From Oceanitalea stevensii (GTDB taxonomy: Bacteria; Actinomycetota; Actinomycetes; Actinomycetales; Actinomycetaceae): 64,000 nt of DNA. How positions within the stretch are numbered: position 1 is the stretch's first letter; the number at the start of each line of letters is the position of its first letter. Below the pieces are notes generated by a model. The model had not been told where the DNA came from and searched no databases. It saw nothing but the letters and a program-made list of their open reading frames with translations. Below, piece by piece: positions 20,620-29,613 of the stretch. The stretch is from NCBI RefSeq assembly GCF_014837105.1, contig NZ_JACSPO010000001.1, positions 78,550 to 142,549 of the forward strand. The letters are read 5' to 3'. The position numbers were made by a program, and so were the translations under genes.

Positions 20620-21567
20620 GTGCAGGTGTGGCACGGCATCGAGCAGATCCCCGACGGTCTGAGCGGCAGTGTCGTCACCATCGGCAACTTCGACGGCGTC
20701 CACCGCGGCCACCGGGCCGTCCTCACGGCCACGACCGACCGGGCCCGCGCCCTCGGGGTCCCCGCCGTCGCCCTCACCTTCGACCCGCACCCCGCGCAGG
20801 TCCACCGGCCCGGCACGACGCCGCCGCTCCTCACCGGTCTCACCGACAGGCTCGCCCTCCTCGCCGAGATCGGCATCGACGCCACGCTCGTCCTCCACTA
20901 CACCCTCGACCTCGCCGCGCTGACGCCCGAGGAGTTCGTCACCGGGTACCTGCGGGACGCTCTGCGGGCGCGCGCCGTCGTCGTCGGGCACGACGCGCGC
21001 TTCGGCCGCGGCAACTCCGGTGACCAGCACACGATGGCGGCCCTGGGACGGGAGCACGGCTTCGTCGTCGACGTCGTCGAGGACGTCGGGGTGGACCGAC
21101 GCTGGTCCTCCAGCTGGGCGCGCGAGCTCGTCGAGGCGGGGAACGTCGCCGCGGCCGCGACCATCCTCGGCCGCCCCCACCGGATGCGCGGCGTCGTCGT
21201 CCGCGGCCAGGCCCGCGGGCGTGACCTCGGCTTCCCGACGGCGAACCTCGCCCCGTCCGCGACCGGCACCATCCCCGCCGACGGCGTCTACGCCGGCTGG
21301 CTGCGCCGGCACGAGGGGGCGGGGGAGCGGCTGCCCGCCGCGATCTCCGTCGGGACGAACCCGACCTTCGGGGACATCGCCGAGCGGATCGTCGAGGCCC
21401 ACGTCATCGGGCGCACAGACCTCGACCTGTACGACGAGGAGGTCGTCGTCGAGTTCGTCGAGCGGCTGCGCCCGACCCTGCGCTACGAGGGCGTCGAGGC
21501 GCTCGTCACGCAGATGCGCCTGGACGTCACCGACGCGCTCACCGCGCTCGGCGAGCCGGCCGTCTGA
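20620..21567 (+). CDS. ribF: bifunctional riboflavin kinase / FAD synthetase
   Basis: Converts riboflavin to FMN and FMN to FAD. The 315-residue product has an N-terminal nucleotidyltransferase domain with TIGNFDGVHRGH near residue 20 and the FDPHPAQV segment, and a C-terminal kinase domain with GRDLGFPTANL near residue 203 and GTNPTFGD. GTG start with AGAAGGAG upstream. No FMN riboswitch is seen in the 62-base leader. Confidence 0.95.
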   Translation: MQVWHGIEQIPDGLSGSVVTIGNFDGVHRGHRAVLTATTDRARALGVPAVALTFDPHPAQVHRPGTTPPLLTGLTDRLALLAEIGIDATLVLHYTLDLAALTPEEFVTGYLRDALRARAVVVGHDARFGRGNSGDQHTMAALGREHGFVVDVVEDVGVDRRWSSSWARELVEAGNVAAAATILGRPHRMRGVVVRGQARGRDLGFPTANLAPSATGTIPADGVYAGWLRRHEGAGERLPAAISVGTNPTFGDIAERIVEAHVIGRTDLDLYDEEVVVEFVERLRPTLRYEGVEALVTQMRLDVTDALTALGEPAV

Positions 21568-21573
21568 TAACAT
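21568..21573 (+). promoter_or_regulatory. -10 element upstream of rpsO
   Basis: TAACAT immediately follows the ribF stop codon, giving a leader of about 80 bases for rpsO. Confidence 0.45.
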
Positions 21574-21660
21574 CATCTCTTGCCGTCAGATCGGCCGCGG
21601 ATGCGTCATGCCCGGGTGGACATGCCCCGGTGCTCCGCGCAACAACCCCTAGGAGAACCT

Positions 21661-21930
21661 GTGCCCCTCGCTGCAGACGTCAAGCAGTCCATCATCGCCG
21701 AGTACGCCACCCACGAGGGCGACACCGGTTCGCCGGAGGTCCAGATCGCGATGCTCAGCCGTCGCATCCTCGACCTCACCGAGCACCTCAAGACGCACAA
21801 GCACGACCACCACAGCCGTCGTGGTCTGCTGCTGCTCGTCGGTCAGCGCCGCAACCTGCTCAAGTACCTGCAGCGTGTCGACATCGAGCGGTACCGCACC
21901 CTGATCGGGCGCCTCGGACTGCGTCGCTGA
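21661..21930 (+). CDS. rpsO: 30S ribosomal protein S15
   Basis: Primary 16S rRNA-binding protein of the 30S platform. The 89-residue product matches the family length and contains [17 protein letters not shown], the [12 protein letters not shown]-binding loop and [21 protein letters not shown] at the end. GTG start after AGGAGA; an upstream in-frame ATG at 21580 is rejected because the family has no such extension. Followed by pnp, the conserved rpsO-pnp pair. Confidence 0.97.
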   Translation: MPLAADVKQSIIAEYATHEGDTGSPEVQIAMLSRRILDLTEHLKTHKHDHHSRRGLLLLVGQRRNLLKYLQRVDIERYRTLIGRLGLRR

Positions 21931-21937
21931 CACTCGC

Positions 21938-22077
21938 GCCGGCTCGGACCCGTACGGGTCCGGGCCGGCCTTGCAATGTCCGCCGGTGACGGCGGACGAC
22001 AACTCAACACACCACCACCGCGCCGGACGTACCGAGCCGGTTTTCGGTAGTGGCCCCCGGAAGACCGGTTCGCCGGT
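21938..22077 (+). terminator. three hairpins in the rpsO-pnp intergenic region
   Basis: First, a long stem at 21938-21969 (GCCGGC and CGGACCCG arms) right after rpsO. Second, GTCCGCC/GGCGGAC at 21978-21997. Third, ACCGG/CCGGT closing a TTCG tetraloop at 22064-22077. In Streptomyces the equivalent spacer is a known RNase III processing site; by analogy this spacer could be terminator, processing site or PNPase autoregulation target. Confidence 0.6.
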
Positions 22078-22140
22078 GGTCCGTGGGCCTCGATCGAAGG
22101 CCGCCGGGCGCCGCGCGACGACCACGAAGGAGGGCGCCCC

Positions 22141-24501
22141 ATGGAGGGACCCGAGATCACGTCCGCCGAAGCCGTCATTGACAACGGCAAGTTCGGCACC
22201 CGCACCGTCCGTTTCGAGACCGGCCGCCTGGCCCGTCAGGCCGCCGGCTCCGCCGTCGCGTACCTCGACGAGGACACGATGCTGCTGTCGGCCACCACGT
22301 TCGGCAAGAACCCGAAGGACCACTTCGACTTCTTCCCGCTGACCGTGGACGTCGAGGAGCGTCAGTACGCCGCCGGCAAGATCCCCGGCTCGTTCTTCCG
22401 CCGCGAGGGCCGTCCCTCGACCGAGGCGATCCTCGCCTGCCGGCTCATCGACCGCCCGCTGCGCCCGTCCTTCGCCAAGGGCCTGCGCAACGAGGTCCAG
22501 GTCGTCGAGACCGTCCTCGCGATCCACCCCGACGACTCCTACGACGTCCTGGCGATCAACGCCGCGTCGATGTCGACCCAGATCTCCGGTCTGCCCTTCT
22601 CCGGGCCGATCGGCGGCACCCGCATCGCCCTCATCGACGACCAGTGGGTCGCCTTCCCGCGCTACTCCGAGCTCGAGCGGGCCGTCTTCTCGATGGTCGT
22701 CGCCGGCCGCGTCGTCACCGACGCGCAGGGCACCGAGGACGTCGCGGTCATGATGGTCGAGGCCGAGGCCACCGACAACGCCTGGACGCTCATCAAGGAG
22801 CAGGGCGCCACCGCCCCGACCGAGGAGGTCGTGGCCCAGGGCCTCGAGGCCGCCAAGCCGTTCATCCTCGCGCTGTGCCACGCGCAGAGCGAGCTCGCGG
22901 CGAACACCTCCAAGCCGACCACCGAGCTGCCCCGCTTCCTCGACTACTCCACCGAGGAGTACGAGGCCGTCGTCGCCCACGCCGGCACGGACCTCTCCGA
23001 GGCCATCGCCATCGCGGGCAAGCACGAGCGCGAGAGCCGTCTCGACGAGGTCAAGAAGGCCACCCTCGAGGCGCTCGCCGGCCAGTTCCCCGACGCCGAG
23101 AAGAACCTCTCCGCCGCCTTCCGCGCCGCCACCAAGCACTTCGTGCGCCGCCGCGTCCTCACCGACGGCGTGCGCATGGACGGTCGCGGCCTGCGCGACA
23201 TCCGCACCCTGTCCGCCGAGGTCGACGTGCTCCCGCGCGTCCACGGCTCGGCGATCTTCGAGCGCGGCGAGACGCAGATCATGGGCGTGACCACGCTCAA
23301 CATGCTCCGCATGGAGCAGCAGCTCGACACGCTCTCCCCGCAGACGCGCAAGCGCTACATGCACAACTACAACTTCCCGCCCTACTCCACCGGTGAGACC
23401 GGTCGCGTGGGCTCGCCCAAGCGTCGCGAGATCGGCCACGGTGCCCTCGCCGAGCGCGCCCTCATGCCGGTGCTGCCGACCCGCGAGGAGTTCCCCTACG
23501 CGATCCGGCAGGTCTCCGAGGCGCTGGGCTCCAACGGCTCCACCTCGATGGGCTCGGTCTGCGCCTCGACCCTGTCCCTGTACAACGCCGGCGTGCCGCT
23601 GCGCGCCCCCGTGGCCGGTATCGCCATGGGCCTCATGACCGACGAGGTCGACGGTGAGACCCGCTACGCGGCGCTCACCGACATCCTCGGCGCCGAGGAC
23701 GCCTTCGGTGACATGGACTTCAAGGTCGCCGGTACCCGCGAGTTCGTCACGGCCATCCAGCTGGACACCAAGCTCGACGGCATCCCGTCCTCCGTGCTCA
23801 CCGGTGCCCTCTCGCAGGCCCGTGACGCGCGTCTGCACATCCTCGACGTCATGACCGAGGTCATCGACGCCCCCGACGAGATGGCCCCGACGGCGCCCCG
23901 CGTCATCACGGTCAAGGTCCCCGTCGACAAGATCGGTGAGGTCATCGGCCCGAAGGGCAAGATGATCAACCAGATCCAGGAGGACACCGGCGCGGACATC
24001 TCCATCGAGGACGACGGCACCGTCTACATCGGCGCGACCGACGGCCCCTCGGCCGAGGCCGCCCGCCAGGCGGTCAACGCCATCGCCAACCCGCAGATGC
24101 CGGAGATCGGCGAGCGCTTCGTCGGGACCGTCGTCAAGACGACGACCTTCGGCGCCTTCGTCTCCCTGTCCCCGGGCAAGGACGGCCTGCTCCACATCTC
24201 GCAGATCCGCCGGCTCGTCGGTGGCAAGCGCGTGGAGAACGTCGAGGACGTCCTCGGGGTGGGCCAGCAGGTCCAGGTCGAGCTCGCCGAGATCGACGCC
24301 CGCGGCAAGCTGTCCCTGCACGCCGTCGTCGACGACGAGGAGGGTGAGGCGGCCGAGACCGCCGCGCCCGAGGCCACCGAGGCCGCCTCGTCCGGCGAGG
24401 AGCAGGGCGAGCGCGAGGAGCGTCCGCGCCGTGAGGGCGGCGGCCGTCGTCGCGAGCGTCGCACCCGTACGCGGGAGGACGGCGACAGCGCCGGTGCCTG
24501 A
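22141..24501 (+). CDS. pnp: polyribonucleotide nucleotidyltransferase (PNPase)
   Basis: Phosphorolytic 3'-5' exoribonuclease of mRNA decay; in actinobacteria also a poly(A)-type polymerase. The 786-residue product has two RNase PH domains ([11 protein letters not shown] in the first; [25 protein letters not shown] and [10 protein letters not shown] in the second), an intervening helical domain, a KH domain with [15 protein letters not shown] near residue 605, and an S1 domain with [20 protein letters not shown]. The tail is Arg/Glu-rich. ATG preceded by GAAGGAGG. The end overlaps the peptidase gene by eight bases. Confidence 0.97.
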   Translation: MEGPEITSAEAVIDNGKFGTRTVRFETGRLARQAAGSAVAYLDEDTMLLSATTFGKNPKDHFDFFPLTVDVEERQYAAGKIPGSFFRREGRPSTEAILACRLIDRPLRPSFAKGLRNEVQVVETVLAIHPDDSYDVLAINAASMSTQISGLPFSGPIGGTRIALIDDQWVAFPRYSELERAVFSMVVAGRVVTDAQGTEDVAVMMVEAEATDNAWTLIKEQGATAPTEEVVAQGLEAAKPFILALCHAQSELAANTSKPTTELPRFLDYSTEEYEAVVAHAGTDLSEAIAIAGKHERESRLDEVKKATLEALAGQFPDAEKNLSAAFRAATKHFVRRRVLTDGVRMDGRGLRDIRTLSAEVDVLPRVHGSAIFERGETQIMGVTTLNMLRMEQQLDTLSPQTRKRYMHNYNFPPYSTGETGRVGSPKRREIGHGALAERALMPVLPTREEFPYAIRQVSEALGSNGSTSMGSVCASTLSLYNAGVPLRAPVAGIAMGLMTDEVDGETRYAALTDILGAEDAFGDMDFKVAGTREFVTAIQLDTKLDGIPSSVLTGALSQARDARLHILDVMTEVIDAPDEMAPTAPRVITVKVPVDKIGEVIGPKGKMINQIQEDTGADISIEDDGTVYIGATDGPSAEAARQAVNAIANPQMPEIGERFVGTVVKTTTFGAFVSLSPGKDGLLHISQIRRLVGGKRVENVEDVLGVGQQVQVELAEIDARGKLSLHAVVDDEEGEAAETAAPEATEAASSGEEQGEREERPRREGGGRRRERRTRTREDGDSAGA

Positions 24502-25858
24502 GGCACTTCCCCTGGGCCCGGCCGGTGAGCCGGGTACCGAGATCTCGCTGGAGCAGGACGGGAGCGTCATCCGACGCTCCGTCCTGCCCGGCGGGATCCG
24601 CGTGCTGAGCGAGGCCATGCCGGCCCAGCGCTCAGCCACGATCGGGGCCTGGGTGGCCGTCGGCTCGCGTGACGAAACCGACGGCCACCACGGCTCGACC
24701 CACTTCCTCGAGCACCTGCTCTTCAAGGGCACCCCGCGCCGGGACGCGATGGACATCGCCGTGGCCTTCGACGCCGTCGGCGGGGAGGCCAACGCCGCCA
24801 CCGGCAAGGAGCACACCTGCTACTACGCGCGGGTGCTCGACGCCGACCTGCCGATGGCGGTCGACGTCATCACCGACATGGTGACCTCCGCCCTCCTCGA
24901 CGCCGAGGAGTTCGAGACCGAGCGCGGCGTCATCCTCGAGGAGCTGGCGATGGCGGGGGACGACCCTGTCGATGTCGCCCACGAGCAGTTCGCGACGGCG
25001 GTCCTCGGACCGCACCCCCTCGGACGCCCGATCGGTGGCACGCCGGCGACGATCCGCGGCGTGCCGCGTGAGGCCGTGCTCGAGCACTACCGGCGCACCT
25101 ACGTGCCCAGCGAGCTCGTCGTCACGGCGGCGGGTGCCGTCGACCACGACGAGCTGTGCCGCCAGGTCCTCGAGGCCGTCCGCGCGGGCGGCTGGGAGCT
25201 CGACCCGGCGGGCGTGCCCGCCGAGCGCCGCTCCGCCGGCGACGACGCGCTGCCCACCGAGGGCCGCGCCCTTACGCTGCACCGCACCACCGAGCAGGCC
25301 AACGTCATCCTCGGCTGCCAGGGCCTGCCCGCCGGTGACGACCGCCGCTGGGCGCTGTCGGTCCTCATGACCGCCCTCGGCGGCGGCATGAGCTCACGCC
25401 TGTTCCAGGAGATCCGCGAGCGTCGCGGCCTGGCCTACTCGACCTACGCCTTCGCCTCCTCGTACGCGGAGGCCGGCACGGTGGGCCTGTACGCCGGCTG
25501 TGCGCCGGAGAACACCGCGCAGGTCGTCGAGCTGCTCGGCGAGGAGCTCGACCGCATCGCGGCCGCACCGCTCCCGGCCGAGGAGCTCGAGCGGGCCATC
25601 GGCCAGCTGAGCGGCAACCTCGTCCTCGGCCTCGAGGACACCGGCTCGCGCATGTCCCGGCTGGGGCGCGCGGAGATCGTCCACGGCGAGCTGACGACCG
25701 TCGCCGAGACGCTCGAGCGGGTCTCAGCCGTCACGGCCGAGCAGGTGCAGGCGCTGGCGGTCGAGCTGGCCGCCAAGCCGCGCTCGCTCGTCGTCGTCGG
25801 CCCCTTCGAGGACGACCTCGCCGGTCAGCTCCTCGCCAGCCCCGCCGCCGACAGCTGA
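24494..25858 (+). CDS. M16-family zinc peptidase (pitrilysin/PqqL-like)
   Basis: A 454-residue cytoplasmic metallopeptidase of the insulinase family. The inverted zinc motif HFLEH is at residues 70-74, with the distal Glu near residue 150 in ERGVILEE. The second, inactive half has the [16 protein letters not shown] substrate-binding motif. Its position directly after pnp is conserved in actinobacteria and other Gram-positives. The GTG start overlaps the pnp 3' end. The last four residues and the stop codon are encoded by the first copy of an intergenic repeat, so the native C-terminus has been set by repeat insertion. Confidence 0.93.
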   Translation: MPEALPLGPAGEPGTEISLEQDGSVIRRSVLPGGIRVLSEAMPAQRSATIGAWVAVGSRDETDGHHGSTHFLEHLLFKGTPRRDAMDIAVAFDAVGGEANAATGKEHTCYYARVLDADLPMAVDVITDMVTSALLDAEEFETERGVILEELAMAGDDPVDVAHEQFATAVLGPHPLGRPIGGTPATIRGVPREAVLEHYRRTYVPSELVVTAAGAVDHDELCRQVLEAVRAGGWELDPAGVPAERRSAGDDALPTEGRALTLHRTTEQANVILGCQGLPAGDDRRWALSVLMTALGGGMSSRLFQEIRERRGLAYSTYAFASSYAEAGTVGLYAGCAPENTAQVVELLGEELDRIAAAPLPAEELERAIGQLSGNLVLGLEDTGSRMSRLGRAEIVHGELTTVAETLERVSAVTAEQVQALAVELAAKPRSLVVVGPFEDDLAGQLLASPAADS

Positions 25859-26242
25859 GTTGTTCCGGTATCCCCCTGCCGCCGACAGCTGAGTTGTTCC
25901 GGCGTCCCCCTGCCGCCGACAGCTGAGTTGTTCCTCGCGCTTCACGCCGTACGGCGCGTACCTGCGCTGTGAGCGGCACGAGCACTCGGTAACAACTGCG
26001 CTCTCGGCGCGGGTGGGGGTGTAACAACTCAGCGCTCGGCGGGGGTGGGCCACAACTCCCCGCTCGGCGGGGGTGGGGTAACAACTCAGCGCTTGGCGGG
26101 GGTGGGCCACAGCTCCGCGCTCGGCGGGGTGGGGTAACAACTCAGCGCTCGGCGGGGGTGGGGGCCACAGCTCCGCGCTCGGCGGGGGTGAGGGCCACAG
26201 CTCCGCGCTCGGCGGGGGTGGGTAACAACTCAGCGCTCGGCG
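25847..26242. repeat. convergent intergenic repeat array (3 forward, 9 reverse copies)
   Basis: Forward copies of GCCGACAGCTGAGTTGTTCC start at 25847, 25881 and 25915, exactly 34 bases apart. A 53-base unique spacer holding a GCCGTACGGC palindrome follows. Nine reverse copies then begin near 25988, 26020, 26049, 26078, 26106, 26133, 26164, 26194 and 26221, in two subtypes: GTAACAACTCAGCGCTCGGC and CCACAGCTCCGCGCTCGGC, joined by GGGGGTGGG-type linkers. The array fills the 432-base gap between the M16 peptidase gene and dapB, and no gene is seen in it. Confidence 0.92.
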
Positions 26243-26277
26243 GGTGGGCGGTGCTGAGGGGTGAGGGACGCGCGGCT

Positions 26278-26283
26278 TATGCT
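26278..26283 (+). promoter_or_regulatory. -10 element of leaderless dapB promoter
   Basis: TATGCT, seven bases before ATG 26291 and about 35 bases after the last repeat copy. Confidence 0.62.
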
Positions 26284-26290
26284 CGCGGGC

Positions 26291-27040
26291 ATGAGTGAAC
26301 CCCTCAAGGTGGCCGTCCTCGGGGCCGACGGGCGCATGGGCGCCACCGTCTGCGACGCCGTCGAGAAGGCACCGGACCTGGAGCTCGTCGCCCGGCTCGA
26401 GAAGGACGACGACGTCGCCTCCCTGGCCGGGCGGGCGGACGTGGCCGTCGACTTCACCGTCCCCTCCGTCACCGAGGCCAACGTCCACGCGCTGCTCGAC
26501 GCCGGCGTCCACGCCGTCGTCGGCACGACCGGCTGGGACGACGCGGCCCTGGCCCGGGTGGAGGAGCACCTGGCCCGCACCGACGGGCTCGGGGTGCTCA
26601 TCGCCCCCAACTTCGCCCTGTCCGCCGTGCTCGCCATGCAGTTCGCCGCCACCGCGGCCCGCTACTTCGAGTCCGCCGAGGTCGTCGAGCTCCACCACCC
26701 GAACAAGGTCGACGCACCGTCGGGGACGGCGCTGGCCACCGCGCGCGGCATCGCCGCCGCTCGCCGCGACGCCGGCCTGGGCGCGATGCCCGACGCGACC
26801 GAGACCCAGCTCGATGGTGCCCGCGGCGCCGTCGTCGACGGCGTCCACGTCCACGCCGTGCGCCTGCGCGGGCTCGTCGCCCACGAGGAGGTCGTCCTCG
26901 GCAACCCCGGGGAGCAGCTGACGATCCGCACCGACTCCTTCGACCGGGAGAGCTTCATGCCCGGCGTCCTCCTCGGCGTCCGCGAGGTGGGCGGTCGCCC
27001 GGGGCTCACCGTGGGCCTGGAGCACCTGCTCGACCTCTGA
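26291..27040 (+). CDS. dapB: 4-hydroxy-tetrahydrodipicolinate reductase
   Basis: Second committed step of the diaminopimelate/lysine pathway. The 249-residue product has the N-terminal nucleotide-binding VAVLGADGRMG, VGTTGW, APNFALS and the catalytic ELHHPNKVDAPSGTAL motif near residue 137. Start ATG 26291 is chosen over 26261 because the family starts there and a -10 hexamer lies seven bases upstream. dapA is at 28.7 kb and dapF at 57.8 kb. It converges with the nucleoside hydrolase gene, leaving seven bases between stops. Confidence 0.96.
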   Translation: MSEPLKVAVLGADGRMGATVCDAVEKAPDLELVARLEKDDDVASLAGRADVAVDFTVPSVTEANVHALLDAGVHAVVGTTGWDDAALARVEEHLARTDGLGVLIAPNFALSAVLAMQFAATAARYFESAEVVELHHPNKVDAPSGTALATARGIAAARRDAGLGAMPDATETQLDGARGAVVDGVHVHAVRLRGLVAHEEVVLGNPGEQLTIRTDSFDRESFMPGVLLGVREVGGRPGLTVGLEHLLDL

Positions 27041-27047
27041 CCCGGTC

Positions 27048-27980
27048 TCAGCCCCCGAGGGCGGCGATCGCCGCGACCGTCATGTCCCACAGGCGGTCAC
27101 GGTCCAGTCCCACCGCCACGGAGGTGGTGAGCGGCCGGCCGAGGTCGCCGTCGAAGTCGGTGACCGTCATGCCGGTGGTCCACCGCCCTGCCGTCTCGAC
27201 CGTGACGAAGGCGTCCCGGTAGGTCATGACGCCGGGGTCGAGGGCGGCGGCCACGGCGCACAGGTCGTGGACGGCCGGGGCGGGGAAGCCGCGCGCCGCG
27301 TAGGCCGCGGTGAAGAACTCGAGCAGCTCGTCGACGAAGGCCGCGAGCGGGGTGCCCAGCGCGCGCACCCTGCCGCGGAAGGCGTCGTCCGCGAGGGCCT
27401 GGTGGGTGAGGTCCAGGCCCACCATGGTGACCGGCCACGACCCGGCGAAGACGGCCTCCGCCGCCTCGGGGTCGGCGAGGATGTTGAACTCGGCCGCCGG
27501 GGTGCGGTTGCCCCGCGTGTAGCTGCCGCCCATGAGCACCACCCGCTTGACGAGCCCGGCCAGGCGCGGCTCGAGGGCAAGAGCCAGGGCGATGTTGGTG
27601 AGCGGGCCGGTGGGCACGAGCGTCACCGTGCCCGGCTCGTGCGACAGGACGGTCTCGACGATGAGCTCGGCGGCGCGCCGCTCGTCCAGGCCGACCGTCG
27701 GGGTGGGCAGCACCGGCCCGTCCAGGCCGCTCTCACCGTGGTAGTCGGGGGCGACGATCGCCTCCCGGACGAGGGGCCCGGCAGCCCCGCGCGCGACCGG
27801 CACGTCTACCCCGGCGATCGTGCACACCGCGCGGGCGTTGCGGGTGACCTTGTCGATGGTCTGGTTCCCGGCGACGGTCGTCACCGCCAGCAGCTCGCAG
27901 CGCGGGTCGCCGGCGGCGAGGAGGATCGCCAGGGCGTCGTCGTGGCCGGGGTCGCAGTCGAGGATGATCTTCTCGGTCAT
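27048..27980 (-). CDS. inosine-uridine-type nucleoside N-ribohydrolase
   Basis: Cleaves ribonucleosides to base and ribose for salvage. The 310-residue product has the calcium-binding DCDPGHDDALAI motif at residues 8-19, TVAGNQ, VPTGPLTNIALAL, the MGGSYTRGNRTPAAEFNILADPEAA core near residue 151 and the VHDLCAV His-Asp pair toward the end. Substrate preference cannot be told from sequence. A CAGACT hexamer six bases before the ATG resembles the leaderless promoters but has C in the first position. Confidence 0.93.
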   Translation of the reverse strand: MTEKIILDCDPGHDDALAILLAAGDPRCELLAVTTVAGNQTIDKVTRNARAVCTIAGVDVPVARGAAGPLVREAIVAPDYHGESGLDGPVLPTPTVGLDERRAAELIVETVLSHEPGTVTLVPTGPLTNIALALALEPRLAGLVKRVVLMGGSYTRGNRTPAAEFNILADPEAAEAVFAGSWPVTMVGLDLTHQALADDAFRGRVRALGTPLAAFVDELLEFFTAAYAARGFPAPAVHDLCAVAAALDPGVMTYRDAFVTVETAGRWTTGMTVTDFDGDLGRPLTTSVAVGLDRDRLWDMTVAAIAALGG

Positions 27981-28001
27981 GGACCGAGTCTGGTCCCCGG
28001 C

Positions 28002-28634
28002 TCAGACCTGGGCGAACCAGCAGCTCTCGACGACGTCCCCCGCACCGGTCGTGAGGACGCGGCGCGGCCCGGCCGGCGCGAAGCCCGCCGAGGAGAGGAA
28101 GCGGGTGCGGGCGTCGTCCTCCTGGCCCGCCCACATGACGAGCGACGTGGCGCCCGCCTCGCTGGCCAGGTCCACGCAGGCGGCGAGCAGCCGGGAGCCG
28201 TGCCCCTCGCGGGTGTGGGAGGCCTCCACCTCCAGCGCCAGCACCTCCACCGGCGCCTCGCCGGCGGACTCGGGCAGCTCCACGCCCTCGGCCGGGGCGA
28301 AGGCGAGGAAGCCGACGACCTCGACGCCCGCGCAGGCGGTGAGGACGCGGTGACGCTGGCTGGGCGGGGAGGTGACGGCCGCCTGCCACTGGGCGGTCAC
28401 GGCCGAGGAGTCGACCGCGCCGAGCTCCTCCTCGGTGATGATCCCGCGCCCGCGCCACGCCGCCAGCTGCAGCCGGGTGACGAGGGGGGCGTCCTCGGGG
28501 ACGGCCGGGCGCACGGAGAGGTCCGCCGTCGGGCCGTGGTCGTGACCCGCGTGCGGGTCGTCGTCGGGCAGGGCGCCGGCTGCCAGGGCACCGAGCAGGT
28601 CGTCCGCGTCGTGCGGCGTGCTGTCCATCCTCAC
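28002..28634 (-). CDS. GNAT-family N-acetyltransferase
   Basis: A 210-residue protein with an N-terminal acidic and His-rich tail of about 35 residues, then a GNAT domain: RPAVPEDAPLVTRLQLAAW, the VEVLALEVEASHTREGHGSRLL acetyl-CoA binding stretch near residue 135 and SSAGFAPAG at the end. Substrate unknown. GTG 28634 is preferred to ATG 28628 because a TAGCCT hexamer lies six bases before it. It is transcribed divergently from dapA and lies 21 bases beyond the nucleoside hydrolase start, so those two may share transcription. Confidence 0.85.
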   Translation of the reverse strand: MRMDSTPHDADDLLGALAAGALPDDDPHAGHDHGPTADLSVRPAVPEDAPLVTRLQLAAWRGRGIITEEELGAVDSSAVTAQWQAAVTSPPSQRHRVLTACAGVEVVGFLAFAPAEGVELPESAGEAPVEVLALEVEASHTREGHGSRLLAACVDLASEAGATSLVMWAGQEDDARTRFLSSAGFAPAGPRRVLTTGAGDVVESCWFAQV

Positions 28635-28640
28635 CCCAGC

Positions 28641-28646
28641 AGGCTA
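28641..28646 (-). promoter_or_regulatory. -10 element of leaderless promoter, GNAT gene
   Basis: TAGCCT on the minus strand, six bases before GTG 28634. Confidence 0.5.
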
Positions 28647-28700
28647 CCGGCGCGGGCGGTCACGGTGCGGACCGCCGCGGTCCCCGACCCGCGCGGACGG

Positions 28701-28706
28701 TACCGT
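28701..28706 (+). promoter_or_regulatory. -10 element of leaderless dapA promoter
   Basis: TACCGT, seven bases before ATG 28714. It is divergent from the GNAT promoter 55 bases away. Confidence 0.6.
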
Positions 28707-28713
28707 CGTCCCC

Positions 28714-29613
28714 ATGAACGCCGCCGCACCCTCGCGCACCTTCGGCTCGGTGTCGGTCGCCATGGTGACCCCCTTCCACGCCGACGGCACGGTGGACGTG
28801 CCCACCGCGCAGCAGCTGGCCGTCGACCTCGTCGACGCCGGCTGCGACAGCCTCGTCGTCAACGGCACGACCGGGGAGTCCTCGACCACCCACCAGCCCG
28901 AGAAGGACGCGCTCGTGCTCGGCGTCGTCGAGGCCGTGGGGGAGCGCGCCATGGTCATCGCCGGCGCCGGGTCCAACGACACCGCGCACGCCGTGCGCAT
29001 CGCCAAGAGCGCCGAGCGCACCGGCGCCCACGGGCTGCTCGTCGTCACCCCGTACTACAACCGGCCCTCCCAGGCCGGTGTCGTCACCCACATCGAGACC
29101 ATCGCCGACTCCACCGGCCTGCCGGTCATGCTCTACGACATCCCCGGCCGCACCGGCGTCGCCATCGGCGACGACGCCCTGGACCGCCTCGCCGAGCACC
29201 CCCGCATCCTCGCGGTCAAGGACGCGACCGGCGACGTGCCGCACGGCTTCGAGCGCATGGCCCGCACCGGGCTGGAGTTCTACTCCGGCGACGACGGCCT
29301 CAACTTCGCCTGGCTCGCGCACGGCGCCTCCGGCGTCGTCAGCGTCGTCGGGCACCTCGCGGCCGGCGCCTACGCCGAGATGGTCGCCGCGGTCGACGAC
29401 GGCGATCTCGTCGCCGCCCGCGCCGTCGCCAACCGCACACGCGGCCTCGTCAATGCCATCATGGGAGGTGGCCAGGGCGCCGTCATGGTCAAGGAGGCAC
29501 TACACCTCCAGGGCCGGCTGCCCAGCCCGGCCGTGCGGCTGCCGCTCGTGCGCGCCGCGGAGAACGAGATCGTGGCACTGGAGACGGTGCTGCGCCAGGA
29601 AGGACTTCTGTGA
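28714..29613 (+). CDS. dapA: 4-hydroxy-tetrahydrodipicolinate synthase
   Basis: Condenses pyruvate and aspartate semialdehyde, the first committed step to diaminopimelate and lysine. The 299-residue TIM-barrel product has NGTTGESSTT near residue 50, TPYYNRPSQAG with the catalytic-triad tyrosine near residue 114, Tyr141 in VMLYDIPGRTGV and the Schiff-base Lys169 in LAVKDATGD. Start fixed by the -10 hexamer. rnj follows with a GTGA overlap; the dapA-rnj pairing is common in actinobacteria. Confidence 0.97.
   Translation: MNAAAPSRTFGSVSVAMVTPFHADGTVDVPTAQQLAVDLVDAGCDSLVVNGTTGESSTTHQPEKDALVLGVVEAVGERAMVIAGAGSNDTAHAVRIAKSAERTGAHGLLVVTPYYNRPSQAGVVTHIETIADSTGLPVMLYDIPGRTGVAIGDDALDRLAEHPRILAVKDATGDVPHGFERMARTGLEFYSGDDGLNFAWLAHGASGVVSVVGHLAAGAYAEMVAAVDDGDLVAARAVANRTRGLVNAIMGGGQGAVMVKEALHLQGRLPSPAVRLPLVRAAENEIVALETVLRQEGLL

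Noticed and set aside
25847..26242. CRISPR array
   Set aside because: Intervals between copies are only about 8-14 bases and similar to one another, the copies occur in both orientations, and no cas gene is present.
25724..26260. Minus-strand reading frames running through the repeat array with repeated PSAEL or RALSCY peptides
   Set aside because: The peptides are translations of the DNA repeat in different frames; no start context and no conserved domain.
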